64,000 nt of DNA from Paracamarosporium sp. OC-R06-R3 (taxonomy: Eukaryota; Ascomycota; Dothideomycetes; Pleosporales; Didymosphaeriaceae), in NCBI GenBank assembly GCA_019828545.1, contig JACVRA010000050.1, positions 248,001 to 312,000 on the forward strand, written 5' to 3'. Shown in pieces: positions 11,205 through 22,338 of the stretch. A model generated the notes under the pieces. It was given only the letters and a program-made list of their open reading frames with translations, had not been told where the DNA came from and ran no database searches. The position numbers and the translations under genes were made by a program. Positions within the stretch are counted from its first letter, which is position 1, and the number at the start of each line of letters is the position of its first letter.

Positions 11205-12060
11205 GGTGTGAAATGAATGATGCAGTGTATTGACTGTTGAATGAGAGACCTAGAATAGAGGATGTCTATCTAATATAGGATCATTCTCACGCTAAGGGGT
11301 CATGATAGATCCAAATCTTGCGGGGTCAATTGGACCCTTGGAGGAAACTTAGCGCGCGGAAAGATTCCGTTGGTAGATACTGGCAAACACGCGCTTAACT
11401 AGTTATGGAAATTCGACTACACTTCATGCATATCCCTTAATGAAAGATCATGATATGTTAGGATCATGACTATGAGGTTTTATCTTTATCAGTGTTCAAG
11501 CACTTCACTAGGGTACCGGCTTTTGCTACAAGAAAACATTCACATCTCCTAGGAGATTCAAAAGATAGTACGAAGGGGTTTCTCTCCATTTCAGTGTCGA
11601 CTGCTCGAACTGCACTCTTAGACGAGATGCAGACGCAAAGATCTTTGTTGAAGACCTATGTCATAGCTGTTCATTAACAAGCTCACGTGCTAGATGAATT
11701 GTCTAAATTTTGTTTGACATCCATGAATCGCTGTCGATAGGATATGCTTGCACGTGATCAATAAACTCCATTACCAGCTGTATGCTCGAGCTGTTCGAAA
11801 AGAAAACGATGCTGAGGGCTCAGGGTGGTTTGAACCTATTAACACTAGCGAAAATGCTAAGCGGTATCCAGCTAGCGGGTTCACAGCGCCACTTCAAACA
11901 CTTTAGATCCATCTCTTCTCTCTACATCACGTCTTCAGGCCTAAGTCTACACAAATTACTTTCAAACCGAAACAGCGTAGAGCAAAGCGTGCGAAAAGGT
12001 ACAACTGACATGCCAAGTCTGTTGATCTGCTGAGACGTAAGATCTCAATAGGCGCCGAGT
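11205..12060. promoter_or_regulatory. Divergent promoter region, amine oxidase / DUF1308 gene
   Basis: An 856-bp interval between divergent starts. It contains an E-box-like CACGTG near 11753-11758. A plus-strand frame around 11782-12033 has an ATG but no recognisable content and ends before the next gene; I treat it as non-coding. Confidence 0.4.
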
Positions 12061-13822
12061 ATGGCCACAGAAGACCAGGAATCATTTGGCCAGGGCCTCG
12101 CTCAACGCATCTCCATCCTGCGCGAAGAGTTTGCCAAATACATTTCGGAAGCTAATGCAAGACATGAGGAGCTTGGTGCAATTTTGGAAAGACCCCCACC
12201 CGAGTATGACAGCTTACAAAACGTGGCTAATCAACGGCTCGCGGCATACAACAAGCATTTTGGGTCGTCGATAAAAGCTACGAGAAAACGAAGGTCCGAA
12301 CCAAAACCAGATGTTCTTGCAGCCGATGTTGCACAGCTGGAAAATTTCTGGAAGGTCGCCAAGTTTTCATCAGGCATACTCGCTTTTCAAAAGCTGTTCT
12401 TCTGGAACCGGTCTGCTATGGTTCAACACAAGACAAGGGGAGGTCTGTCGCATTTTGGGAGATGGGGTAAGATAGCCCGTATGGAGATCATTGTACCGTC
12501 AAGTTGGACGGAGCTAGACTATATATGCTGACTTGACCGTAGGTAGAAAAGGTGCTCTTCTCACAGGTATCAATCAAAACAGCTTTGCAACGCACTTCGA
12601 TCATGCGGTAAAAGTTGACATTATTGCTCAAGATGGACTGGAATGGGTTCGTATCTGCTCTTCCACCGAGAAAAAACTACTGTTCGACCTGGCGAAATCA
12701 GGTTGGCAAAATGATTCTGATTCCGACGCGGATGATGGAATTAACAATTCCAAGGCTACTATAAACAATCCAGTAAATGATGGAGATGACCAACTAGAGA
12801 TTTTAAGAGATGTTCATAAGCTCGTCTGCACTGCCCGAGCCAATCCTGTACGAGGCCAGACACCGAAAATTCGCTATGTAATGACCCGCATTGTGCCGGG
12901 CCGGATAAAGGAGATAGATGCGATTCTGGAGAAGATTCGAGCTACTGGCGCATCAGTGCAGTGTCTAAACGAGATGCCGGACACTCTTCATCTGGATGCA
13001 CAGCTCATGAGCATGCTTCCAGGGCCAATCCCGTCGATCTCGCAAGTGCTCAATGTCGACTATACGATCTTGCGTGGACTTGTCAGTGACATCTCCCACA
13101 ACGATTGCGATTTACAAGACGACCAAGTCAGACAAGTTCAGCACAGTATAGAGCACGAGATGGCCCAAAAGTTGCTCCCAGACGTGCTCTATCCAACGAT
13201 TGCATCATTCCCCATGGTTTGCACTGCAGCAACGCTGGAGCAACTATATCAGTAAGTTCGTCAACAAGTCTTTGAAGCAAGCTGTCATAGATATGTGACG
13301 CTTATGCAATCCGATTATAGGGTCCTGGACATGAGAGGGTCACATACAGAACAACAGCGGGCAAATGTTCTCTTTGCCAAGAGGGGTCACGAAAATGTCA
13401 AACCGGAAGATTTGCTTGCAGAATGGCGCATACTCTCGATACATGCTGTACCCGATCACCTACGATTGCCCATTCGTGTGGTGTCAAACCACCTAGACCA
13501 TGACTTGGAACGCCTTCCAGAAATGGCGAAGAAGATGCTAGACTTGGAACTCTATTACTATAGTCCCGCCACGAAGAGCAGTGCCCCCGCTACAAGGAGT
13601 AGTTTCCTGTATGGTTGGGCACATGGCTTGACCACGTTGACGGGAAATGGCGCAGTATCGAAATATCAGATATCCGACCGGCTTGATGAGGGTGGATTAA
13701 AGGATGGCGAGGAAGGACCACATTTTTGGCTGTTGGCTCAAATGACTCGAGTACTGTATGGTCGACCGCGGCATCTATGGTCAATCCCGGATCAAGAAAA
13801 CCAGGCGGAGGCGGATGCGTAG
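12061..13822 (+). CDS. DUF1308 / C7orf25 (UPF0415)-type protein
   Basis: Function is not established for this conserved eukaryotic family; its C-terminal part is a PIN-like domain. Three exons: 12061-12466, 12543-13251 and 13291-13822. The introns are 76 nt (GTAAGA..CCGTAG) and 39 nt (GTAAGT..CATAG). Both junctions keep phase: GRWG-RKGALLTG and EQLYQ-YVTLMQSDYRVLD. The product is 548 aa. The N-terminal ~130 residues are helical (LAQRISILREEFAKYISEAN). Then follow VDIIAQDGLEWVRIC and KIRYVMTRIVPGRIKEID. The PIN-like start is VLNVDYTILRGLVSDISH, then RVLDMRGSHTEQQRANVLF. An acidic, Asn-rich linker (NDSDSDADDGINNS) is probably disordered. The second intron is unusually short but has good ends. 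Family assignment is from remembered motif order. Confidence 0.78.
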
Positions 13823-15410
13823 TAGCTCAGCGTATGTGTCTCAAATCAAATCACGCAGTAATGAATAGGTCTTTGTGACATAGTCCCGAGACTTGTTCAG
13901 CAAGGGAGTGACGAGGCTCTTACCCTGAGAGTGCGATCCAGGATTTCTCTGCTGGCATTAATTCTACGACGATCAACGTTCCACCATTATTTCAGGACCT
14001 GCTTTATTCATATTGAATTATAACTTGCTGTTTAGAATGCTAGAAGTAAGAACTCAATAACGTATACTATAGGCCGTATCAAATTTGTATGCATCATGAT
14101 CCTCATTACATCTGTTCGTAAAAGACGGTGTGCTTCTTAATTATCCTTGGCTGCGCTGACTGGCGAAGCCACGCGTGTGTTGGTGGGTGTCGGGCTGTCA
14201 AAGTTTTCGCTGCTACAAGAGCGCTGCGATGCGGATGATGGCGGAGAATTGCTATCATACCCGTTAGCGTTTGATCAAACGATTGCATAAAGGTGTAGAG
14301 AGGAAATATCCACCAGGCTTTGAGTGTCCGGACAAGAGAAGAGTAAAGAACACAGAATGCTACGAAGTCCTGGGCAACAAGAGGGTATGCTTTTGTTCGC
14401 CGGTAGTATTTCGATACCGGAGACAGTCCCGTTGGAACGGTAGCCCTCTTGATGGCAGGAAGATATTGATAGCCTTCAATGAAGCAGTACCCATTGAAAA
14501 ATGAAGAAGCTGTAATCGAGTAAGGTTACTCGACTATTCACACCGGTGGAATGGGAATTTGAATGTATGCATAGATGCGTAATGCATCAAAAAATCATAG
14601 GATAGGAAACCGGGCTTTCAGTGCACATAACGGACCTGGGGTTGGAATGAAGGAGCTCCTACTCACCCAAACCGGTCGTTTAGCATGATAGTAAAGGTTT
14701 AGTTGCCAATACCGATTATGCAGACATTAGCAGAATCATATTTTTCGTGGCCAAGATCAGGTTTATCTCCAGTGGATGGTTTATGCGGAAATCTTTTATG
14801 AGACCCCGGCGTTCCTACAAAAGTTACGGTGCCAAACCATGGACTGCTAGATCTGGGATTTCGATGTGGCCAAAAAATAACAAAGGAAACGCATCAGAAT
14901 TCCAATTATCTTGGAATTATCATGCAAAGAGCCTGACAAGAATTATGGCGGAGCGGTACTCGATCCCGAAATGGTCTTTGGTAATCCCTGATGGTTGTTT
15001 TGGCTTCCAAATCCCTCTACACGGATGTTTCGTGTGCAGTTTGTTAGTATATACTAGTCGACATGTGTTGGCATGGTGACCATGGGAAGTTCTGCGGAAC
15101 GAACTTTGCGTCGTAACCCGGCTGCCTCGATGTTCAAAGCTTGGATGTTTTGAAGGTCACACTGCCGAAAGCCAGTAGCTCGTCTATTGAGCGGCTACAG
15201 AAAATTAATAGTCGTTTTAGTTAGACCAAAGGGCAGTTCCAAGGCAAATGATCCTGCGTGACTTGGAAGGATCACGTAAACAATGTGTGGCCAGAGATAC
15301 CAGTGGATGTTATGGTGAGTAGAAGATTATGGGGCCGTAGTCGACACTAGAATTCTTATCCTTTTGAGGATAGGCTCTAATAATGAGTATCTGAACGGCC
15401 AAATGGCACC
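13823..15410. other. Intergenic, convergent, no gene seen
   Basis: About 1.6 kb between two convergent genes. Plus-strand frames at 14271-14504 and 14747-15079 show no domain, splice context or codon pattern that would support them. I see no repeat or RNA gene. Confidence 0.5.
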
Positions 15411-16712
15411 TCAACCGGGTGGAGGGTCATTATTCAATTGATCCTGGTTCGTCATCCATGGGCCTTCCAACAAGGACATATCGGATTGAAAAGGATACTC
15501 AGGCGCTTGAATGATCCGGGATGTGGGCATGGAATAGTTGACGCTGGAATCCAGGACATAACCATTTGAGGCAGATCCTAAAGAGTCGCGAGTAGTGTAG
15601 GGGGACCATGGCTCCGGATTTTCGCCTGTCTGGAATTCAAAGGAGCTGATTACATTTTGAGATTGTACGTACTCTTTGGATGCATCGTATTGTTGCTCAT
15701 TAGGAACCGTCCCGGCGACTCGACACGCTGGAGGTTCAGGAGCAGGCGTGATTTGCGGGTGTTTGAAGGTGCCCTTGTTCAACGTGTCATGGTGGACATC
15801 GGATGCGTGCTCCACTTTCATTGACTTTGAGCCCTCTCGCAAAGTAACATCGAAATCAACGGAAGGCCTAAGCATCTCCATATCAGTTACCGCAAATAAA
15901 GTATTTGTGGGGCACTAGACAATGACCTTCTTTTGATATCCTTGCCGCCTGTAGTTTGGTGCCATTGATCATTATCGTTCATGTGAGTACACTAGAACCG
16001 GTCAGAACCGGTCTTTCATGTGGGCGTCACCTGGAGAGCACTACTTTGCCTTTCTGCCTCCTGCAACTATCGCATGCGCCTCTTTTCCTTATCTCTTTGT
16101 ATGCACTTCGTTCCTCCACCGTCATCTTTCGTTTAGTTTTCGGGCGCATCGACCGACCATCATGCGCGCTCCACACAAATTGTTGTGCGCTGGTTGGTGA
16201 TGCCTTGGGCTGTGGTTGCTCTGGGTTTGCGGTAGCTCGCACTCGCTCTACAAGTTTCGGAGACACTGATGATGTAAAGACTAATGGAGATGTGCAGCCC
16301 GAAGCACTTAGAAGTTCACTGCCTTCTGATAGCACCTCGAGGTTCATTCTGGAGGCATCCGGTTGACCCTCTTGTGTGGTCGGTGCGGGGCTATTCAAAG
16401 ATTGGGAATTTGTTATCGAGGGTCGGAGCTGCATTTGAGCAAGCTCCTCATGGAAGAAGTCTATAGTAGCTCGATGCTTGCGTTCCCGGTGCGTTTTGCA
16501 GTTTGGATAGGTAGCCCTTAGCTTTTCTGAAAGCTCATCGGAATCCACCTAAAAATTGGCATTGTTAGGTGTCTCTCGACTAGTCGCCGGATCTTGATAC
16601 ACAAATGATGACGTACAGGATACTTGAACTCGATTCCAGCCCATGGTGGGAGTTCATCGCTCGTAGGTTTTCGGCGTGATATGAAGTCCATATTGACGTT
16701 TTGCAGGTTCAT
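15411..16712 (-). CDS. Fungal half-zinc-cluster protein (GACxxCRRxKxKCTH type), probable nuclear factor
   Basis: Four exons on the minus strand: 16712-16617, 16548-16045, 15991-15927 and 15867-15411, giving 373 aa. The introns are 68, 53 and 59 nt, each with GT..AG ends and all in phase. Splicing is needed to complete the key motif: RKRGACDSCRRQKGK joins CTHMNDND, giving C-x2-C-x6-C. That is the first half of a Zn2Cys6 cluster, and no second half follows. Just before it is KTKRKMTVEERSAYKEIRKR. The N-terminus LPPWAGIEFKYP-VDSDELSEKLRATYP followed by CKTHRERK matches a dothideomycete-rich family as I recall it. Intron 3 uses a weak donor (AAG|GTCATT), chosen because it alone keeps phase and has a CTGAT branch site. 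The C-terminal part is rich in S/P/N/Y, like an activation region. Role in transcription is inference. Confidence 0.72.
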
Positions 16713-19125
16713 TAACCCGATTGCGATAGTTTCCGTGATTTCAATCTTGCTGCAAGATCATGCTAACTCTGTACCAAGTCAGCATCTAGCAACGATCAGC
16801 TACTGTGGCCATGTTCCTACCGAACGTTATTAAAGATCATCCGAAATATCTTCAACCTGCGAAAGATCTCAAGTTGGTCTAGTGTAGTGTGCTTTCTAGC
16901 CTGACCGTCTAGCTGACCAAAAAACGATGCTACGAATAGGATGATGAGTGAACGAAGCACGAAGAAGGAAAGGGCGAGCGAGAAAAGGTCACCGCCGCGG
17001 CATATTGGTGGCCTCGAAGCGCATAGGCAACCATGTGTAGCTGCCCAGGGGACGGACAATAAACACCGCTGCGGTGCGCGGTGTCCCGAATAAGACAAGT
17101 TTGCGGCATACCGGCAGGCGCAGCGCCGGGATCAGTGCCAAATGGAACGACGAGAATCAGTAAGTAAGCACCCAAGCCGCTTCATTACTGAAACACAAGG
17201 ATACACAGACCAGGGTTCAAATGCACCCCATAATACTGGCTTTGTGGAAGTTACGTGTTGAAGATCGATGGGACACGTAGGCAAAGTATTGAAAGTGGCG
17301 CAGCTGATTGGGCGCGGGTAGGATTCAGCCTGGACCGTATTTGGGCATCACCAGCATTGTTACCTAGTGTCGGGCATTTATGCAGAACGATCGGTCGCTT
17401 TCGAGTGATTCTCGATCTTTATCAGGCCATGAGGCTAGAGACGTGTCGCAAACGTCCTCGTGGCCAACACATCACGCTCATTTACAGCCCCTGCAAAATG
17501 ACTTTCTCGCGGGGCTGACGGGTACTACACGTACCGTGAGGCGGCTCAACAAAAGCGTTTGAGCTGCTACCAAACAGTAACTAATGAGAAAGAGTGTATG
17601 GAGATGAGGCGGATTGGAGACGATCTGGCGTCATTACTGACGGATTCATTCTCGTGGTTGTTTCCACACTCTGGGATGTTGACGAATTCTCGCGCTTACC
17701 CCAAGTGGAGAGATCGTCTTTGGTTCGCTGCATACATCTCATCCAAACAGCGGATGATCTATCAGCAAAGAGATCATAATCTCTGCAATATATTGCGTCC
17801 ATACGCTCAGTTTTCATAGAATAATCTCGTTCTATCCATATCACTACTAGTGAGATACACGAAAATTTGCCCAGATTGATAATAGAACTGTATTGCGGCT
17901 ACACCCTACCGATTAGCTACCTGATTTAATGACGAGGCCTCCTATAGAAATGAAAGACTGCTGTGGAACATCTGTATCAATGATGCTGAACACGCCATCT
18001 ACACTAGTTGACAAGACATAAAGCTTATGCGGCAGCTTTCCAAAATGGGACATTGCTGAAAGATGAAGGGGTATTCCACCAGCTAATTCGCATCCAATCA
18101 TGTGCTTCACACCCTAGGTTTCGGTAAAACAGCCCGATACTTCATGTACGGCAGCTGATTTCAGACTAGCAAGCCTTGTTTCCAAAATTCGGGTTTGGGA
18201 CCAAGCCTTGTGTAAGACCCTGGTCGTAGGAATACGATTTGAACCTTATTTCTAGACTTGCAGAAGGGAGTAATGTAATGAACGTGTGTTATGCATGCAT
18301 GGAGCCGGTTTCCCTAGAAGGCACCCACTATTGCCGACGTCAATACGCCTGCTTCTTACTTAGCTTGGTAGCATGCGAGACTCATATTGATGCATAAGAC
18401 TGAGCTGTTCTTACTGCCATAAGATTGTAACTGAGTGCATTTCTGTGCAAGTTTATCTACACTGTGAATCATAACGACCGCATTGATGATAATCAATCCG
18501 TAGCTACAAACAGTAGTATGATCTCGTCTAAGCTTAGGCGTAGATTTGTGCTGAATGAACTTAGAGAACTTTAGAAGTGTTGTAAATAAGTTTTATCGCG
18601 CTGTGGAGTGCTCGATGGTAGATAAAGCTACTTTCCTTGATACGCGTACTGGCGACTGGCAGAACACTGTAAGACGTTTGCACTTTGAAAACACATTGTT
18701 AGCATTCATCAATCTCGCTCATATCAAGCTTTCATAAAAACTATACATTGAGGATCTAGGTACTTCTTTCAAAGAAATTGACGTCGGTATGCTCGGGTCA
18801 AGGTTTCAAGAGCGAGGAAGAACGCTTGATGCCGTCGTGGAAAGATGATCAATCAATTAACGAGCAAAATAGTCTTCCTATATACTCTACGATCACGCTT
18901 GCTGCCACAGAGGTAAAATTATGAGGAAAGGATCCATTGGTTGAAAAGAGATGTCGCTTAGACGAACGGACTGACACGCTTGCAGCGGGCTCTTCGACTC
19001 ATTGGACTGTTTATGAAGTCTATTATCAGACCCGTGCTTCATCCGACCATGTCATCTTCTAAATGCTCCCTCATCAAGATATATGCCACTAATAAATAGA
19101 AAATCCTAAACACCCTTTCACCCTA
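16713..19125. other. Intergenic 2.4 kb, no supported gene
   Basis: Bases next to 16712 should be the promoter and leader of the zinc-cluster gene. Between 17.2 and 18.8 kb several short frames occur on both strands (for example minus 17581-17844 and 17913-18110), without recognisable domains or joinable splice sites. They may be remnants, but I cannot support any. Confidence 0.4.
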
Positions 19126-19950
19126 CTACCTTGCGATCAGCTTCTTGGGGCCCGTTATCGGATAGCCATTGTCCAACAACCACTCCTTAATCTTTTCCAC
19201 TCCGTAGCGATCCAGTCCTGTATTGGCGTACTCCCAATGCGGAGGTGCCCACCCCTTCGTACCCCACTTAATCTCCCTCTGTTGACCGCGCACATGCATC
19301 GAGTCGAAATCGCCGACCACAAAACGCACAGGCTCGGTGCTCGTATCGACGAAGATATTGTCAGGCTTGATATCGCAATGCACAAAGCCGAGGCTGTGCA
19401 AATGCCTAATTCCCTTGTTGATCTGCATGATCGCGTCTGCCGCGTCGAACTTGGCGCGTTGGCCTACGTAAGTGTACAGATCGCACGTGTACCTTTTAAA
19501 GACGAGGCTGTCTACATACCCGTGTGTATCGACTTCTACGCCATAGTAGATGCAGATGTTCGGATGCGGACTCCTACGGATAACCTCGTTGCGTTTGATC
19601 TCACGCTTGAGGTAAGGCTTTGGCGAGGCACCGATGAAGATCTCGCGTCCGAAACGAAGGTAGTCTACAGGCTTCCTCAAATAATCCTGTAGTAGAGGAC
19701 CTCTTGGGGCAAGAGTCATGGTATGTTGTCGGTATCTTGGAGCGATTTTGGCTGGATCAATGAGCAGTGGTCCGAACTCGATACCTTTCCATACATCTTT
19801 GTCTATTATTTCTGTGTCCGATTCAGAAGTTTCGGCATAATAGTACTGCAGGCTATTGGCTTCCAACAGCAGTACGCTGTAGCCTCCGTGCTTCAGCACG
19901 TGATAATCGATTGCGGCGAGATCCAGGTCGGGTTGCACTATGGTAGCCAT
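19126..19950 (-). CDS. Small protein-kinase-like protein
   Basis: A 274-aa single-exon protein with the C-lobe of a protein kinase. The catalytic loop is HCDIKPDNIF (H191, D193, K195, N198). The metal-binding motif is GDFDS (D214), so DFG is DFD. The activation/APE-like region is GTKGWAPPHWEY (230-241), followed by LDRYGVEKIKEWL. The N-lobe is reduced: there is no glycine-rich loop and no clear VAIK lysine, though FGREIFIGA and KREIKRNEVI may cover beta-3 and helix C. HSLGFVHCDI is typical of fungal-specific kinase-like proteins found in many copies in Pezizomycotina. Since the catalytic Asp, Lys and Asn remain, activity is possible but uncertain. Substrate is unknown. Confidence 0.72.
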   Translation of the reverse strand: MATIVQPDLDLAAIDYHVLKHGGYSVLLLEANSLQYYYAETSESDTEIIDKDVWKGIEFGPLLIDPAKIAPRYRQHTMTLAPRGPLLQDYLRKPVDYLRFGREIFIGASPKPYLKREIKRNEVIRRSPHPNICIYYGVEVDTHGYVDSLVFKRYTCDLYTYVGQRAKFDAADAIMQINKGIRHLHSLGFVHCDIKPDNIFVDTSTEPVRFVVGDFDSMHVRGQQREIKWGTKGWAPPHWEYANTGLDRYGVEKIKEWLLDNGYPITGPKKLIAR

Positions 19951-21567
19951 CTGAAGTTGTGGCTAACGGGCGATTGATGTATATAAACAGTTAAAAAATG
20001 CGTTATAGGTTTTTAGGAAGGATTCACAGTGTGCTATAAGCACAGTGTATTCGAGTGACCTGAACATGCCATCTTCTTTTTGCTACAGATATATAAAACC
20101 ATCTGGAGCATCATTGTGTAAACACAACGACACAATATGGACTGTTGAGTTCCCTTTTTGTTTGACTTTCCAAAGACGGGGACTTTGTTGTGAGAGCTTG
20201 CGCATGGCTATTCGCACAATGTGGGACAACTACAGCCTCCAAGTTGGAATGTAAAATCCGGGTCAGATAAAAGGAACTGCACAGTGTCTCCAGGTATGCA
20301 TTGTGCTAATATGCGATATGCATGTTGGGTGTTTATTTTTTTTTACCTTAATATATCTATTTGTCCGAGCCGACATGGTAATATTCGAGAAATATTGAGC
20401 CTGATATGCATATACGGAAATGAAGCAACAAAGCCGAGCAGTGCATAAATATACGGGGCATGGTTATTAGACAGCGGAGGACTGGGAGAACAGTTGATGG
20501 TGCGAGGGGAGGAATGGACGTGCACAGGAGAGGACAGGATGTGAGGAGTTACGGACGGGGAGAAAGAGGTTAGGAAGAAAAGAGATGGGTTTCCAGAAAA
20601 GGGAGAGGACAGAGAGGATGCGTAGGAGATATGGGGGATGTACCAGAGAAGAATGCAGCAAGACAACTATAGTCTTTTAGCACAGCAGATACGGCGTACA
20701 TGCTCTTGTACGCACACAGGCTCAGAACTTCTTGCCGAAGTCAATGAATCTACCGAGCATCGTACAAGCTAAATGTCAATCATACCCGCCAAGCGCACGC
20801 CAGGCCAATGCATCCGCTCCGGCCCATCGGGGACACACCCAGGTTGAAAAAGAAGAGTTTCAACGGCATGGTAGCGCATCCATGCACGGCTTGGCGACGC
20901 GTGGTAATATGTGGACGATACCCTGTCTTAACAGAAGCGAGATGACGAGTGTGAATGATCGCCTGGTCGAGCAGTCGAACCGTTCCTCCTTCCCGCATCC
21001 GCATCCGCTCCGGTCCCTTGGTGGCAATGCTTTTTCTTATTCTCCTCGGACAGCGTGGAGTCGACCGTGTCTCAAGCCTCTATTCCCCGGCGTTGGTTAC
21101 GCCTGCTGTTGGCGGCCTTGCTGATGGCCCCCGCTGTCTTGGCCGTCTGGGCTCGTAGGAAAACGAGGGCGAAACGCAGCGCGGCGTCTACAAGGCGTTT
21201 CACCGTTTCGTCGCGGCGGCGGAAATTTCGAAACACATGGGTGAGGGCACGATGCGGGCACGAGTGTGGTGTGAGGGGCAGGGTGCCGGCTAGACCTGCC
21301 TCTGTCTGAGGCCCGCACGGATGCGGGACCGTGGAATCGCGACACTGTTACACGACTGCGCAATAAGGCGCCGCGGGCCAAAAAGGATGGACGGCACAGC
21401 CTGAGACTCCTTCCACGTTGCGCTTTGCGTCGTGCGCGGTACATATATTAGTCTCGCAGGTAGCGGCCTCAGCTATACACGCCTCCCTTGTCCCCGCTTC
21501 CGCGCATCCTCCTTTGTTCCCCCCAAGGAATAACCATCTGTCGACTGCACAATACTCGATAACGCAC
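19951..21567. other. Intergenic 1.6 kb with purine-biased stretch
   Basis: No supported gene. From about 20480 to 20660 the plus strand is strongly purine-rich (many GGAGAGGA-type words). This creates a Ser/Pro-rich frame on the minus strand that I regard as compositional. Other short frames at 20732-21309 start with TTG/GTG or overlap others. The 200 bp before 21568 are the likely promoter and leader of the next gene. Confidence 0.4.
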
Positions 21568-22113
21568 ATGATGCTCGACGCACTCCCGTCGCCGACCCGG
21601 TCGCTCGATGACCTCAGCAAGGAGGAGCGTGCCTTCACGTTTGCCCACTTTACCTGCGAGCACGCCTGGGTCATTGGGAACATCCTGCGCAATGCGCTGA
21701 GAACCGCAGACTGCCCTGCCATCATCGACATCTCGCTGTCCTCGTCCCAGACGCTCTTCCACTCGCCTTCGATGCCCGGCTGCATGCCTGACGACGAAGC
21801 CCAGACCCGCCGGAAAGCTGCCACCGTCCTGCGATGGGGCCACTCGACCTGGTACCTCCACTGCAAGTTCAACGGAGACGAAACAAGATTTGGCGACCAC
21901 TATGGCCTCGCTATCGATGAGAGGGCAAAGTACAGCATAGAAGGAGGCGGCTACCCTGTTTTCGTGAAGGGCTTAGAGGGCGTGGCTGCCGCGGTAGTCA
22001 TAAGTGGATTGGAGGGCGAACAAGCACACATGGTACTCCTGAAGGCTCTCGAGGAATATAGGGAGCTGAGGAATGATTTCCGGAGCCCTATGAGGAGTAT
22101 GACCGTCAAATGA
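21568..22113 (+). CDS. UPF0303 / DUF336 (GlcG-HbpS-like, YBR137W-type) protein
   Basis: The family is small, cytosolic and of poorly known function; the fold is shared with heme-binding GlcG/HbpS proteins, and yeast YBR137W is a relative. The 181-aa protein starts at the ATG at 21568 (MMLDALPSPTRSL). The frame is open 50 codons upstream but that part has no family similarity. Conserved blocks are FTCEHAWVIGNILRNAL, IIDISLSSSQTLFHSPSMPG, RRKAATVLRWGHSTWYLHCK, YSIEGGGYPVFVKG, and VAAAVVISGLEGEQAHMVLL. Length agrees with the ~180-aa family. It is single-exon and convergent with the aspartic-protease-like gene. Confidence 0.85.
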   Translation: MMLDALPSPTRSLDDLSKEERAFTFAHFTCEHAWVIGNILRNALRTADCPAIIDISLSSSQTLFHSPSMPGCMPDDEAQTRRKAATVLRWGHSTWYLHCKFNGDETRFGDHYGLAIDERAKYSIEGGGYPVFVKGLEGVAAAVVISGLEGEQAHMVLLKALEEYRELRNDFRSPMRSMTVK

Positions 22114-22338
22114 CTGCATGGCGGTGGAAATAAAGAGGAAGGACTGGGACTGGGCATACAGGCACCGGTCCAGCAGGTGAAGACGAGGAACAGGAGCGCG
22201 AGTGGGAACATTGTAAATGGGATAGCCGAAAGACTGTTCACGGTCGCAGCAAAGCTGGAGGAGGGTGACGATACGCAACGTGGGCGGAACGAGCACAAGA
22301 GCAGGTGGAAAACATGAATGATGGAACGGGTCAAGCTG

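Noticed and set aside
14747..15079. 110-codon plus-strand frame
   Set aside because: No ATG-start context, domain or neighbouring exon; isolated in an intergenic region.
20343..20666. Ser/Pro-rich minus-strand frame
   Set aside because: Explained by the purine-rich stretch on the plus strand; low complexity, no supporting signals.
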